Shown here one piece after another: positions 1-6,043 of a DNA stretch of 6,543 nucleotides (positions are counted from its first letter, which is position 1; every line of letters starts with the position of its first letter). The DNA comes from an uncultured Lachnospiraceae bacterium (GTDB lineage Bacteria > Bacillota > Clostridia > Lachnospirales > Lachnospiraceae). The notes below the pieces were generated by a model that saw only the letters and a program-made list of their open reading frames with translations, was not told the origin of the DNA and did not search any database. The position numbers and the translations under genes are program-made. The stretch spans positions 1 through 6,543 of the forward strand of contig CACZOS010000147.1 in assembly GCA_902782815.1 (NCBI GenBank), in the 5' to 3' direction.

Positions 1-150
1 CATATCGGTATCTGCGGCGAGCACGGCGGAGATCCTTCATCCGTTGAGTTCTGCAACAAGATCGGCCTTGACTATGTATCCTGCTCACCTTTCCGTGTAC
101 CGATCGCCCGTCTTGCCGCAGCACAGGCAGCTATCGCACAGAAAAAATAA
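1..150 (+). CDS. ppdK: Pyruvate phosphate dikinase, C-terminal fragment (5' end outside window)
   Basis: This is the last 49 codons of pyruvate phosphate dikinase, read in frame from base 1 to a TAA at 148-150. The enzyme interconverts pyruvate, ATP and phosphate with PEP, AMP and pyrophosphate in the cytoplasm, and in anaerobes often works at the PEP/pyruvate node of glycolysis. The fragment carries the hallmark of the C-terminal PEP/pyruvate-binding barrel: [11 protein letters not shown] at residues 4-14 of the fragment. Its Cys (bases 13-15) corresponds to the family's catalytic proton-donor cysteine. It is followed by the typical ending [20 protein letters not shown]. The family normally runs to about 870-880 residues, so nearly all the gene lies upstream. 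It ends normally with a short Lys-rich tail, and an intrinsic terminator follows 27 bases after the stop. The related enzymes PEP synthase and PTS enzyme I share this barrel, but the [18 protein letters not shown] ending is that of PPDK. Confidence 0.95.
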   Translation, partial: HIGICGEHGGDPSSVEFCNKIGLDYVSCSPFRVPIARLAAAQAAIAQKK

Positions 151-177
151 TCAGGTAAATAATCATTCACCAATTTG

Positions 178-205
178 GGGACCGGCTTAAGCCGGTCCCT
201 TTTTT
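178..205 (+). terminator. Rho-independent terminator of ppdK
   Basis: A perfect 9-bp GC-rich stem (178-186, GGGACCGGC, pairs with 191-199) closes a TTAA tetraloop and is followed directly by six T residues (200-205). It lies 27 bases after the ppdK stop and separates that transcript from the peptidase gene. There is no matching A-tract on the left side, so it should act only on the + strand. Confidence 0.93.
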
Positions 206-240
206 AGTTGCCATTTATAGATAAATTCTACAAAAGACAG

Positions 241-269
241 GTGCAATGTAATGTATATTATGTTAAAAT
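241..269 (+). promoter_or_regulatory. Candidate extended -10 promoter for the peptidase gene
   Basis: After the ppdK terminator, the leader at 206-306 is strongly AT-rich and holds no gene I can support. The best promoter candidate is an extended -10, TGTTAAAAT at 261-269 (hexamer TAAAAT, five of six to consensus). A poor -35 (GTGCAA, 241-246) lies 17 bases upstream. A rival pairing is AAGACA (234-239) with TATTAT (256-261) at 16-base spacing. Transcription would start near 275, giving a leader of about 30 bases. A promoter is expected here because a terminator stands upstream, but the exact hexamers are uncertain. Confidence 0.4.
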
Positions 270-293
270 AGTTATAAATCATTTTAAAATTCC

Positions 294-298
294 GGAGG
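294..298 (+). promoter_or_regulatory. Ribosome binding site fixing the peptidase start
   Basis: GGAGG at 294-298 stands 8 bases before the ATG at 307. The reading frame stays open back to an ATG at 208, but that codon has no Shine-Dalgarno sequence and the extra 33 residues resemble nothing in the family. This site therefore decides the start at 307. Confidence 0.88.
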
Positions 299-306
299 AA
301 AAACAG

Positions 307-2013
307 ATGATAAAATTTGGAGAGATTCCCTACGACAGACCGGACCTGGACCAGGTGAAGGAGCAGATGGACCGGATCAGAGAATCTTTTGTCGGAGCGG
401 ATACTTACCTGGATGCCTGCGAGTGTTTCAGAGCCATGGATCAGCTTAAGCGACATCTGGAGTCGGTGGGGAATGTGGCCTTTATCCGGCATTCCATCGA
501 CACCAGGGATCCTTTTTATGACGAGGAGATAAAATTTTGGAATAATACACGCCCCCGGATCATGGAGTATCTTGAACAGTGGAACAGAGCCCTGTGCGCT
601 TCACCCTACCGTGATCGTCTGGAGGAGGACTTCGGCAGGATCGTTTTTCAGAATATCGAACTTGAGCTGAAGTGTTTTGCCCCTTCCATCATTCCTCTTC
701 TCCAGGAAGAGAATCAACTGACCACCGAGTATGAAAAACTCCTGGCCGGCGCTCAGATCCCTTTCAGGGGCAAGACTTACACCATTGCTCAGCTGGACCG
801 GTATAAAAAGGACCGGGATGATGAGATCCGTCTGGAGGCCTGGAAAGCGGAAGGAGGCTGGTACCGGGATAATCAGGATAAGCTGGACAGCATCTATGAC
901 AGGCTGGTTGCTCTCAGACATGAGATGAGTCAGAAACTCGGTCTTAAAGATTATGTGGAGATGGGTTATTACCGGATGACCAGAAATTGTTACGACCGGG
1001 AAGATGTGGACCGTTTCCGTGAATCAGTCCGGAAATACCTGGTGCCGGTGGCGGAGGGAATACGCCGGAAACAGGCAGAGAGACTTGGATTGGATTATCC
1101 CTTAAGTTTTGCTGACTGTGCCCTGATGTTCCGGTCCGGAAATGCTGTCCCGGTGGGAGACGCTGAGGATATTCTGGCGGCCGCGGGCAGGTTTTATGAC
1201 AATCTATCCCCGGAGACCAGTGAGTTCTTCCGCACGATGAGGGACGGGGAACTGATGGATCTGCTTTCCAGAGAGGGAAAGGAAGGGGGAGGATACTGTA
1301 CCGGTATCTACGACTATGATGTCCCCTTTATTTTTGCCAACTTCAACGGGACCCGGGATGATGTGGAGACTGTCACCCATGAGGCGGGACATGCCTTTGC
1401 CGACTGGACCAACCGGAAACGTGTCCCCATGGAGACAATCTGGCCGAGCATGGAGGGCTGTGAGGTCCATTCCATGAGCATGGAGTTTTTTGCCTGGAAG
1501 AGCGCGAAAGATTTCTTCGGCGAGGATTCGAGGAAGTTTCTCTACAGCCATCTGGCAGGATCCCTGCTCTTTATCCCCTACGGCACCATGGTGGATCATT
1601 TTCAGCACATCATTTTTGAACAGCCTGATCTGACCCCTGCCCGTCGCCATGGGGTATGGAAGGAACTCCTGGGTGTCTATATGCCCTGGCTCAGGCTGGA
1701 CGGGGATATTCCCTTTTATTCCGAGGGGATGGGCTGGCAGCGGCAGCACCATATTTATTCCTACCCATTTTATTATATCGATTACTGTCTGGCCCAGACC
1801 GTGGCTCTGGAGTTTTGGGCAATGATGCAGGAAGACTACGGACGAGCCTGGGACAGATATATGGCCTATACCGAACAGGGAGGCTCCCGGGTTTTTACCG
1901 AGCTTCTGGACCGGGCAGGCATGCAGAGCCCCTTTGAGGAGGGGACCATTAAGGCCGTTTCCGGGAAGGCACAGCAGTGGCTTACTGAGTTTGATCTTAG
2001 GGGTATCGACTGA
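307..2013 (+). CDS. M3 family oligoendopeptidase (PepF-like zinc metallopeptidase)
   Basis: A 568-residue zinc endopeptidase of family M3 (thimet oligopeptidase / PepF clan), expected to cut short peptides in the cytoplasm; no signal peptide or membrane segment is visible. The zinc motif HEAGH is at residues 358-362, with Glu359 as catalytic base and His358/His362 as ligands. The third ligand is most likely Glu386, in the downstream helix EVHSMSME, 24 residues after His362. A C-terminal block rich in His and Tyr (GMGWQRQHHIYSYPFYYIDY, about residues 474-493) matches the family's substrate- and transition-state-binding loop. The first 180 or so residues are helical and charged, as in the family's N-terminal domain. 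The length fits the bacterial M3 oligoendopeptidase group that is close to, but distinct from, classical PepF, so no symbol is given. The start at 307 is chosen by its GGAGG site. The stop overlaps the next gene's start, and a peptide ABC transporter lies downstream, suggesting digestion of imported peptides (inference). Confidence 0.95.
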   Translation: MIKFGEIPYDRPDLDQVKEQMDRIRESFVGADTYLDACECFRAMDQLKRHLESVGNVAFIRHSIDTRDPFYDEEIKFWNNTRPRIMEYLEQWNRALCASPYRDRLEEDFGRIVFQNIELELKCFAPSIIPLLQEENQLTTEYEKLLAGAQIPFRGKTYTIAQLDRYKKDRDDEIRLEAWKAEGGWYRDNQDKLDSIYDRLVALRHEMSQKLGLKDYVEMGYYRMTRNCYDREDVDRFRESVRKYLVPVAEGIRRKQAERLGLDYPLSFADCALMFRSGNAVPVGDAEDILAAAGRFYDNLSPETSEFFRTMRDGELMDLLSREGKEGGGYCTGIYDYDVPFIFANFNGTRDDVETVTHEAGHAFADWTNRKRVPMETIWPSMEGCEVHSMSMEFFAWKSAKDFFGEDSRKFLYSHLAGSLLFIPYGTMVDHFQHIIFEQPDLTPARRHGVWKELLGVYMPWLRLDGDIPFYSEGMGWQRQHHIYSYPFYYIDYCLAQTVALEFWAMMQEDYGRAWDRYMAYTEQGGSRVFTELLDRAGMQSPFEEGTIKAVSGKAQQWLTEFDLRGID

Positions 2014-2543
2014 TGGCGGTAAAACGGAAGAAAATCCTACAGACAATCCAGGAGAAGGACGGAACCTATCGGTATACGGGAGAGTATTACCGGTTGCGGC
2101 AGGAGGAAGCTTCCGGTAAAGGCCGGATGACCGTTCCGGTGATTCTTTATCTGCTCACCGCTGCCCCGGTGATCATCTCCGGATGTATCGATGCTTCGGT
2201 GGCCAACGCCGCTTTCTATGTGATCCTTCCCTTTGTGGGTGAGGTTTCCGCCCTGTTTGTCCTGACCTGGAATTTTGTGAAGCTGGTTTTTCACAGCCGG
2301 AAGATCCGGTCTTATGTGCTGGATCAGGCAGAGTCCAGAATTCCCGGGGCCGCTGTGGTCCTGTGCGGCTTTGCCCTGGCCGGGCTGCTCCTGTCCCTGG
2401 CCTTTCTCTTCCGGAACGGCACCGGCGGAAAAACGGCTGCCAGCATTCTTTATCTTGTCTGCAAATCTCTTACGGCATTGCTGGCTCTGGGATTTCGGAA
2501 GAGTTTCCTGGGGCTGGAGTGGGAGAGGATGAATCCTTCCTGA
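2013..2543 (+). CDS. Uncharacterised four-helix membrane protein
   Basis: A 176-residue protein I do not recognise. The first 40 residues are hydrophilic and basic (MAVKRKK, then a Tyr/Arg/Glu-rich stretch). About four hydrophobic segments follow, near residues 41-58, 67-92, 112-133 and 142-160, then a short charged tail. The positively charged N-terminus and the basic HSRKIRS loop (94-100) suggest that both face the cytoplasm. There is no catalytic motif and no signal peptide cleavage site; the Cys at residue 58 is not in a convincing lipobox. Its ATG shares a base with the peptidase stop (TGATG), with AGGGG at 1999-2003 as a plausible Shine-Dalgarno site, so the two are probably translated together. 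Codons are rich in G and C compared with the binding-protein gene that follows. It could be a helper or anchor for the peptidase, or simply a fellow passenger; the sequence does not decide. Confidence 0.85.
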   Translation: MAVKRKKILQTIQEKDGTYRYTGEYYRLRQEEASGKGRMTVPVILYLLTAAPVIISGCIDASVANAAFYVILPFVGEVSALFVLTWNFVKLVFHSRKIRSYVLDQAESRIPGAAVVLCGFALAGLLLSLAFLFRNGTGGKTAASILYLVCKSLTALLALGFRKSFLGLEWERMNPS

Positions 2544-2567
2544 CCGGCTGTACCGATGGTTTATAAC
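2540..2567 (+). promoter_or_regulatory. Candidate promoter for the peptide transporter cluster
   Basis: CTGACC at 2540-2545 (four of six to the -35 consensus) and TATAAC at 2562-2567 (five of six to the -10) are separated by 16 bases. Transcription would begin near 2574, leaving a leader of roughly 33 bases with the ribosome site at 2593-2598. The -35 overlaps the stop codon of the preceding gene. No terminator lies between that gene and this point, so read-through from the peptidase transcript is also possible. Confidence 0.4.
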
Positions 2568-2582
2568 TGGATATGTCCAGTT
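2565..2582 (+). repeat. Perfect inverted repeat overlapping the candidate -10
   Basis: AACTGGA (2565-2571) and TCCAGTT (2576-2582) form a perfect 7-bp dyad around TATG. No U-tract follows, so it is not a terminator. It overlaps the 3' end of the candidate -10 and the expected transcription start, a usual place for a repressor operator. It could instead be a small hairpin near the mRNA 5' end. The structure is certain; its role is not. Confidence 0.55.
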
Positions 2583-2592
2583 CAAATAATGA

Positions 2593-2598
2593 AAGGAG
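2593..2598 (+). promoter_or_regulatory. Ribosome binding site of the binding-protein gene
   Basis: AAGGAG at 2593-2598 stands 8 bases before the ATG at 2607. The open frame reaches back to 2556, but only the 2607 start gives a lipoprotein signal peptide directly at the N-terminus, so this site and the signal peptide agree on the start. Confidence 0.9.
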
Positions 2599-2606
2599 AT
2601 GTAAAA

Positions 2607-4850
2607 ATGAAAAAAAGAGTATCATTGTTTTTAGTCCTGCTGATGTGCCTGACGGCGATCGCGGGATGCGGCGGCGGAGGGGCAGCGGAGAACAAACCCC
2701 TGGTAGTTGGCTATTCCAACTTCTCCAGTAAATTCTCTCCCTTTTTTGGCGAGACAGCTTATGACCAGGATGTGGCAAAGATGACATCCATCTACCTGCT
2801 TAACACGGACCGTCAGGGCGCTGTTGTGGAGAAAGGGAAAACCGGTGAGACCCGTTCCTACAATAATACGGACTACACCTATTACGGACCGGCGGATCTG
2901 ACCATCACACCCAATCAGGACGGAACCGTAGACTATGACTTTGAATTGAGAGATGACATCAAGTTTTCCGACGGGGAACCCCTGACTGTGGATGATGTAA
3001 TCTTCTCCATGTATGTTCTCTCTGATCCGACCTACGACGGATCATCCACCTTCTTTGCCATGCCCATCAAAGGTATGGAAGCATACCGTTCAGGTATGAC
3101 TCCTTTAATGGACCTGATTCTGGAAGCAGGCAAAGACAACAAGGACTTCTCCAAATGGGATGAAGCCACCCAGACTGCTTTCTGGGCCGAAACGGAAACC
3201 GCAGGAGCCAAATTTGCCCAGTCCATCGTGGACTACTGTATCGCCAACGGCTACAATGCCGAGGGTGACAGCGTAGCAGCCTGCGCCGCAAACTGGGGCT
3301 ATGAACTTGCAGAAGATGCCACAGTGGAAGATTTCTATGCCGCTATGCTTGAAGCATATAAAGGTGATGTGAAGGCATTGTCCGATACCGAGAAGGCAGA
3401 TGCTTCCCTTTTCTCCCTGATGGACAACTACGCTGAGTATTCCAAGGGTGTTGAGACCGGTGAATCCGCTCCCAATATCGAAGGTATCCAGAAGACCGGA
3501 GACAATACTCTTCGTGTGACTCTCACCGAAGTGGATGCCACTGCCATCTATAATCTGGGTATCACCATCTGTCCCATGCATTACTATGGCGACAAGGAAA
3601 AATATGATTATGACAACAACATGTTCGGTTTCGAAAAGGGTGACCTTTCCACCGTTCGTGCAAAAACCACCGAGCCCATGGGCGCGGGTCCCTATAAATT
3701 TGTTAAATTCGAAAACGGTGTTGTTTCCTTTGAAGCAAACGATGACTACTATCTCGGGGCACCCAAGACCAAGAATATGCAGTTCCTGGAGTCCCAGGAT
3801 CAGGATAAGCTGAACGGTATCCTGACCGGAACCATCGACATCACCGATCCCACCTATTCACTGGATACCGTAAAAGCCATCAAGAAGGCAAACGGCAATG
3901 ATGACGTGAACGGTGATGCCATCACCACCAGCACCGTGGATAATCTCGGATACGGCTATCTGGGCATCAGCGCCGAGTCCGTCTGTGTAAAGGGTGAAAA
4001 AGGTTCTGAAGCATCCAAGGATCTTCGTAAAGCATTTGCAACCGTGCTTTCCCTTTATCGTGACGTTACGGTCAACTCTTATTACGGCGAGACCGCTTCC
4101 GTCATCAACTACCCGATCTCCAACACCTCGTGGGCTGCTCCGCAGTCGTCTGACGACGGCTACAAGGTCGCCTTCTCGGTGGATGTGGACGGCAACGACA
4201 TCTACACCTCCGACATGACTGACGAACAGAAGGAAGAGGCCGCCCTTGCCGCAGCTCTGGGCTTCTTTGAGAAAGCCGGATATACCGTCCAGGACGGAAA
4301 GGTTACCGCTGCTCCGGAGGGAGCAAAGATGAGCTATGAGGTATGGATCCCCGCTGACGGCCAGGGAGATCACCCCTCCTTCATGATGCTGAACCTGGCA
4401 TCCGATGCCTTAAAGAAGATCGGCATTGAACTGGTGGTCAAAGACCTTGCCAATTCCGCGGACCTGTGGACAGGAATCGAGGCAGGCAGTGTTCCCATGT
4501 GGTGTGCAGCATGGCAGGCAACTCCCGACCCGGATATGTACCAGGTATATTTCTCCGGCTCAGGTTCCGATAAAGAGCCCGGCGGATCCAACTATATGTA
4601 TGATATCGAGGATAAGGAACTGGATAAACTGATCCTGGACGGACGCGCAAACATGGATCAGTCCTACCGTAAACAGGTTTATAAATCCTGTCTGGATATC
4701 ATCGTTGACTGGGCTGTTGAGGTTCCGGTATATCAGAGACAGAATGCCATCATCTTCGCCACAGACCGTGTGAAGATGGAAAGTGTTACTCCGGATATCA
4801 CCACCTACTGGCCATGGTACTCCGAGATTGAAAAGATCGAGCTTAAATAA
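2607..4850 (+). CDS. Peptide ABC transporter substrate-binding lipoprotein (family 5, OppA/DppA type)
   Basis: A 747-residue extracytoplasmic binding protein that delivers peptides, or a related solute, to the permeases encoded next. The N-terminus MKKRVSLFLVLLMCLTAIAGC is a lipoprotein signal peptide with lipobox IAGC; Cys21 would be lipidated, followed by a Gly-rich linker. Family 5 landmarks appear in order: FSDGEPLTVDDVIFS (residues 120-134), NTLRVTLTE after about residue 295, GAGPYKF (359-365), the C-terminal-lobe block around WQATPDPD (636-643), and a final YRKQVYKSCLDI...EVPVYQRQ region. Typical family members are about 500-600 residues. The excess is mostly an acidic, helix-prone segment at about residues 152-288, plus an expanded acidic stretch near residues 505-555 before the FFEKAGY helix. 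Substrate cannot be read from sequence; di- or oligopeptides are the default, with nickel or sugars possible in this family. The paired hairpins after the stop suggest higher expression than the permeases. Confidence 0.97.
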   Translation: MKKRVSLFLVLLMCLTAIAGCGGGGAAENKPLVVGYSNFSSKFSPFFGETAYDQDVAKMTSIYLLNTDRQGAVVEKGKTGETRSYNNTDYTYYGPADLTITPNQDGTVDYDFELRDDIKFSDGEPLTVDDVIFSMYVLSDPTYDGSSTFFAMPIKGMEAYRSGMTPLMDLILEAGKDNKDFSKWDEATQTAFWAETETAGAKFAQSIVDYCIANGYNAEGDSVAACAANWGYELAEDATVEDFYAAMLEAYKGDVKALSDTEKADASLFSLMDNYAEYSKGVETGESAPNIEGIQKTGDNTLRVTLTEVDATAIYNLGITICPMHYYGDKEKYDYDNNMFGFEKGDLSTVRAKTTEPMGAGPYKFVKFENGVVSFEANDDYYLGAPKTKNMQFLESQDQDKLNGILTGTIDITDPTYSLDTVKAIKKANGNDDVNGDAITTSTVDNLGYGYLGISAESVCVKGEKGSEASKDLRKAFATVLSLYRDVTVNSYYGETASVINYPISNTSWAAPQSSDDGYKVAFSVDVDGNDIYTSDMTDEQKEEAALAAALGFFEKAGYTVQDGKVTAAPEGAKMSYEVWIPADGQGDHPSFMMLNLASDALKKIGIELVVKDLANSADLWTGIEAGSVPMWCAAWQATPDPDMYQVYFSGSGSDKEPGGSNYMYDIEDKELDKLILDGRANMDQSYRKQVYKSCLDIIVDWAVEVPVYQRQNAIIFATDRVKMESVTPDITTYWPWYSEIEKIELK

Positions 4851-4868
4851 AACAAGAAATGCTGCATC

Positions 4869-4897
4869 CTCATGGCGGAAGATACCTCCGCCATGAG
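4869..4897 (+). repeat. Intercistronic hairpin 1 (no U-tract)
   Basis: An 11-bp perfect stem (CTCATGGCGGA, 4869-4879, with 4887-4897) closes a 7-base loop, AGATACC. It starts 18 bases after the binding-protein stop. No run of T follows, so it is not a terminator by itself. It is more likely an mRNA 3'-end stabiliser or a pause element acting with the second hairpin. Confidence 0.8.
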
Positions 4898-4911
4898 AGG
4901 AAGGGAAGATA

Positions 4912-4957
4912 CTGCGGGGCAGACAGGGAGGCCTGTCTGCCTCGCAGGATAATTTTT
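4912..4957 (+). terminator. Intercistronic hairpin 2, probable partial terminator/attenuator
   Basis: A very strong 16-pair stem (4912-4927 with 4932-4947) closes a GAGG loop; the only non-Watson-Crick pair is G4917-T4942. Five T residues follow at 4953-4957, displaced five bases from the stem (GATAA between). The displaced, short T-run suggests incomplete termination. Because the permease genes follow on the same strand without a convincing promoter, read-through seems required. This layout is well known for raising binding-protein mRNA over permease mRNA, as in the malE-malF spacer of E. coli. Confidence 0.72.
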
Positions 4958-5030
4958 CCTTCCTTTAAGAATTTAAGCCAGCAATTACAGGATTATCATC
5001 ACCAATTTATGAAAACCATTTAATGATAAA
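4948..5030 (+). other. Rest of the binding protein-permease spacer, no gene seen
   Basis: After the second hairpin this AT-rich stretch holds no open frame with a ribosome site and no convincing promoter. The best -10-like hexamer is TATGAA at 5008-5013, with no acceptable -35. It contains a short direct repeat, TTTAAG, at 4964-4969 and 4972-4977. I treat it as untranslated mRNA leading to the permease ribosome site. Confidence 0.5.
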
Positions 5031-5035
5031 GGGAG
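5031..5035 (+). promoter_or_regulatory. Ribosome binding site selecting a GTG start
   Basis: GGGAG at 5031-5035 stands 7 bases before GTG at 5043. The ATG at 5036 abuts the Shine-Dalgarno sequence and meets a stop after four codons in another frame, so it cannot be the gene start. The GTG gives the normal permease N-terminus (basic residues, then a membrane helix). Confidence 0.88.
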
Positions 5036-5042
5036 ATGTATC

Positions 5043-6029
5043 GTGCGTAAATATATCATTAAACGATTGCTGCAATCCCTGGTCATCCTTTTCTTTGTGG
5101 CCTTCATCCTCTATGCCCTGATGCGCTGCCTGCCCACTTCCTATGTGGAGACCATGGCCAGACAGAAATCCATGCAGCCGGGATCCAAGAGTTACGAGGA
5201 ATGGATGGAGCAGCTTACGGCCATGTACAATATGAACGGAGGCATCATCACGGGATTTTTCCGATGGCTGGGCTCCATCTTAAGAGGCCAGTTCGGCGAC
5301 AGCTGGAGGTGGACTGTTCCCGTTGTTCAGAAATTCAATGAAACAGTATGGCTTTCCTTCGTAATGGGCTTTATTTCCTTTGCCCTGGAACTGCTTATCG
5401 CCATCCCTTTGGGAATCATTGCGGCAACCAAACAATATTCAAAGACAGACTACACCATATCGGTGATCGCTCTGGCAGGTATATCCCTGCCCACCTTCTT
5501 TTTTGCTTCCCTCCTGAAGCTCCTGTTTTCCGTGAAGCTGGGCTGGTTTGACCTCTATGGTCTGGTGGGAAGAAACTATGATCAGCTTTCCACCATGGGA
5601 AAACTTCTGGATAAAGGTAATCACCTGGTCCTTCCCATCATAACCCTTGTGGTGGTCAGTATGGGCGGACTGATGCGTTTCACCAGAACAAATATGCTGG
5701 AAGTACTGAATGCGGACTACATCCGTACCGCCCGGGCAAAAGGCCTGTCCGAGAAAAAGGTCATCTATCATCATGCTTTCCGCAACACCCTGATCCCTAT
5801 CGTTACCATCGTGGGCGGCTCTTTGCCGGGACTCTTTTCCGGAGCGTTGATCACGGAGACCTTATACGGTATACCGGGAATCGGTTATGCCTCCTACCAG
5901 TCAATGGTATCGGGAGACATTCCCTTCTCCATGTTTTTCCTGGTATTTACCGCTATATTGACACTGCTGGGCAATCTGATCGCGGATATTCTGTACGCGG
6001 TGGTGGATCCCCGTGTCAGAATCGCATAA
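5043..6029 (+). CDS. Peptide ABC transporter permease, OppB/DppB type
   Basis: A 328-residue inner permease of the binding-protein-dependent transport family, close to the usual 305-340 residues. It begins at GTG. The N-terminal MRKYIIKRLLQSLVILFFVA leads into helix 1 (about 10-30). An external loop follows, containing the typical GSILRGQFGDS and PVVQKFNETVWLS motifs (77-105). Five further helices lie near 103-128, 137-162, 193-213, 252-275 and 295-320. The EAA loop that docks the ATPase is clear at about 219-252: ADYIRTARAKGLSEKKV, then FRNTLIP. The C-terminus VDPRVRIA is standard for this subfamily. It pairs with the permease encoded 14 bases downstream to form the membrane channel. Peptide, nickel and some sugar importers share this fold, so the exact substrate and the choice between opp and dpp names are left open. 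Confidence 0.97.
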   Translation: MRKYIIKRLLQSLVILFFVAFILYALMRCLPTSYVETMARQKSMQPGSKSYEEWMEQLTAMYNMNGGIITGFFRWLGSILRGQFGDSWRWTVPVVQKFNETVWLSFVMGFISFALELLIAIPLGIIAATKQYSKTDYTISVIALAGISLPTFFFASLLKLLFSVKLGWFDLYGLVGRNYDQLSTMGKLLDKGNHLVLPIITLVVVSMGGLMRFTRTNMLEVLNADYIRTARAKGLSEKKVIYHHAFRNTLIPIVTIVGGSLPGLFSGALITETLYGIPGIGYASYQSMVSGDIPFSMFFLVFTAILTLLGNLIADILYAVVDPRVRIA

Positions 6030-6030
6030 T

Positions 6031-6036
6031 GGGAGG
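6031..6036 (+). promoter_or_regulatory. Ribosome binding site of the OppC-type gene
   Basis: GGGAGG at 6031-6036, directly after the OppB-type stop, lies 7 bases before ATG at 6044. An ATG at 6037 touches the Shine-Dalgarno sequence but stops after four codons (ATG AAA AAT GGA TAA), so 6044 is the start. Confidence 0.9.
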
Positions 6037-6043
6037 ATGAAAA

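Noticed and set aside
271..295. AT-rich palindrome ATTTTAAAAT (281-290) as a CodY or other global-regulator box
   Set aside because: It lacks the central part of the CodY consensus (AATTTTCWGAAAATT), and such palindromes are common in AT-rich leaders.
208..306. Upstream extension of the peptidase frame to an ATG at 208
   Set aside because: No Shine-Dalgarno sequence, AT-rich promoter-like DNA, and residues unlike the family; GGAGG points to 307.
1204..2046. Long minus-strand open frame (280 codons) opposite the peptidase gene
   Set aside because: It is antisense to the conserved catalytic domain, has no family resemblance, and arises from the GC-rich codon pattern of the real gene.
3105..3581. 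Minus-strand open frame (158 codons) opposite the extra segment of the binding protein
   Set aside because: The plus frame is continuous through this region, with a normal family 5 protein on both sides; the antisense product has no recognisable motif.
4872..4952. 26-codon open frame (ATG 4872 to TAA 4950-4952) across both intercistronic hairpins
   Set aside because: No ribosome site precedes it, its composition follows from the hairpin arms, and the predicted peptide resembles nothing known. The hairpins explain the sequence better.
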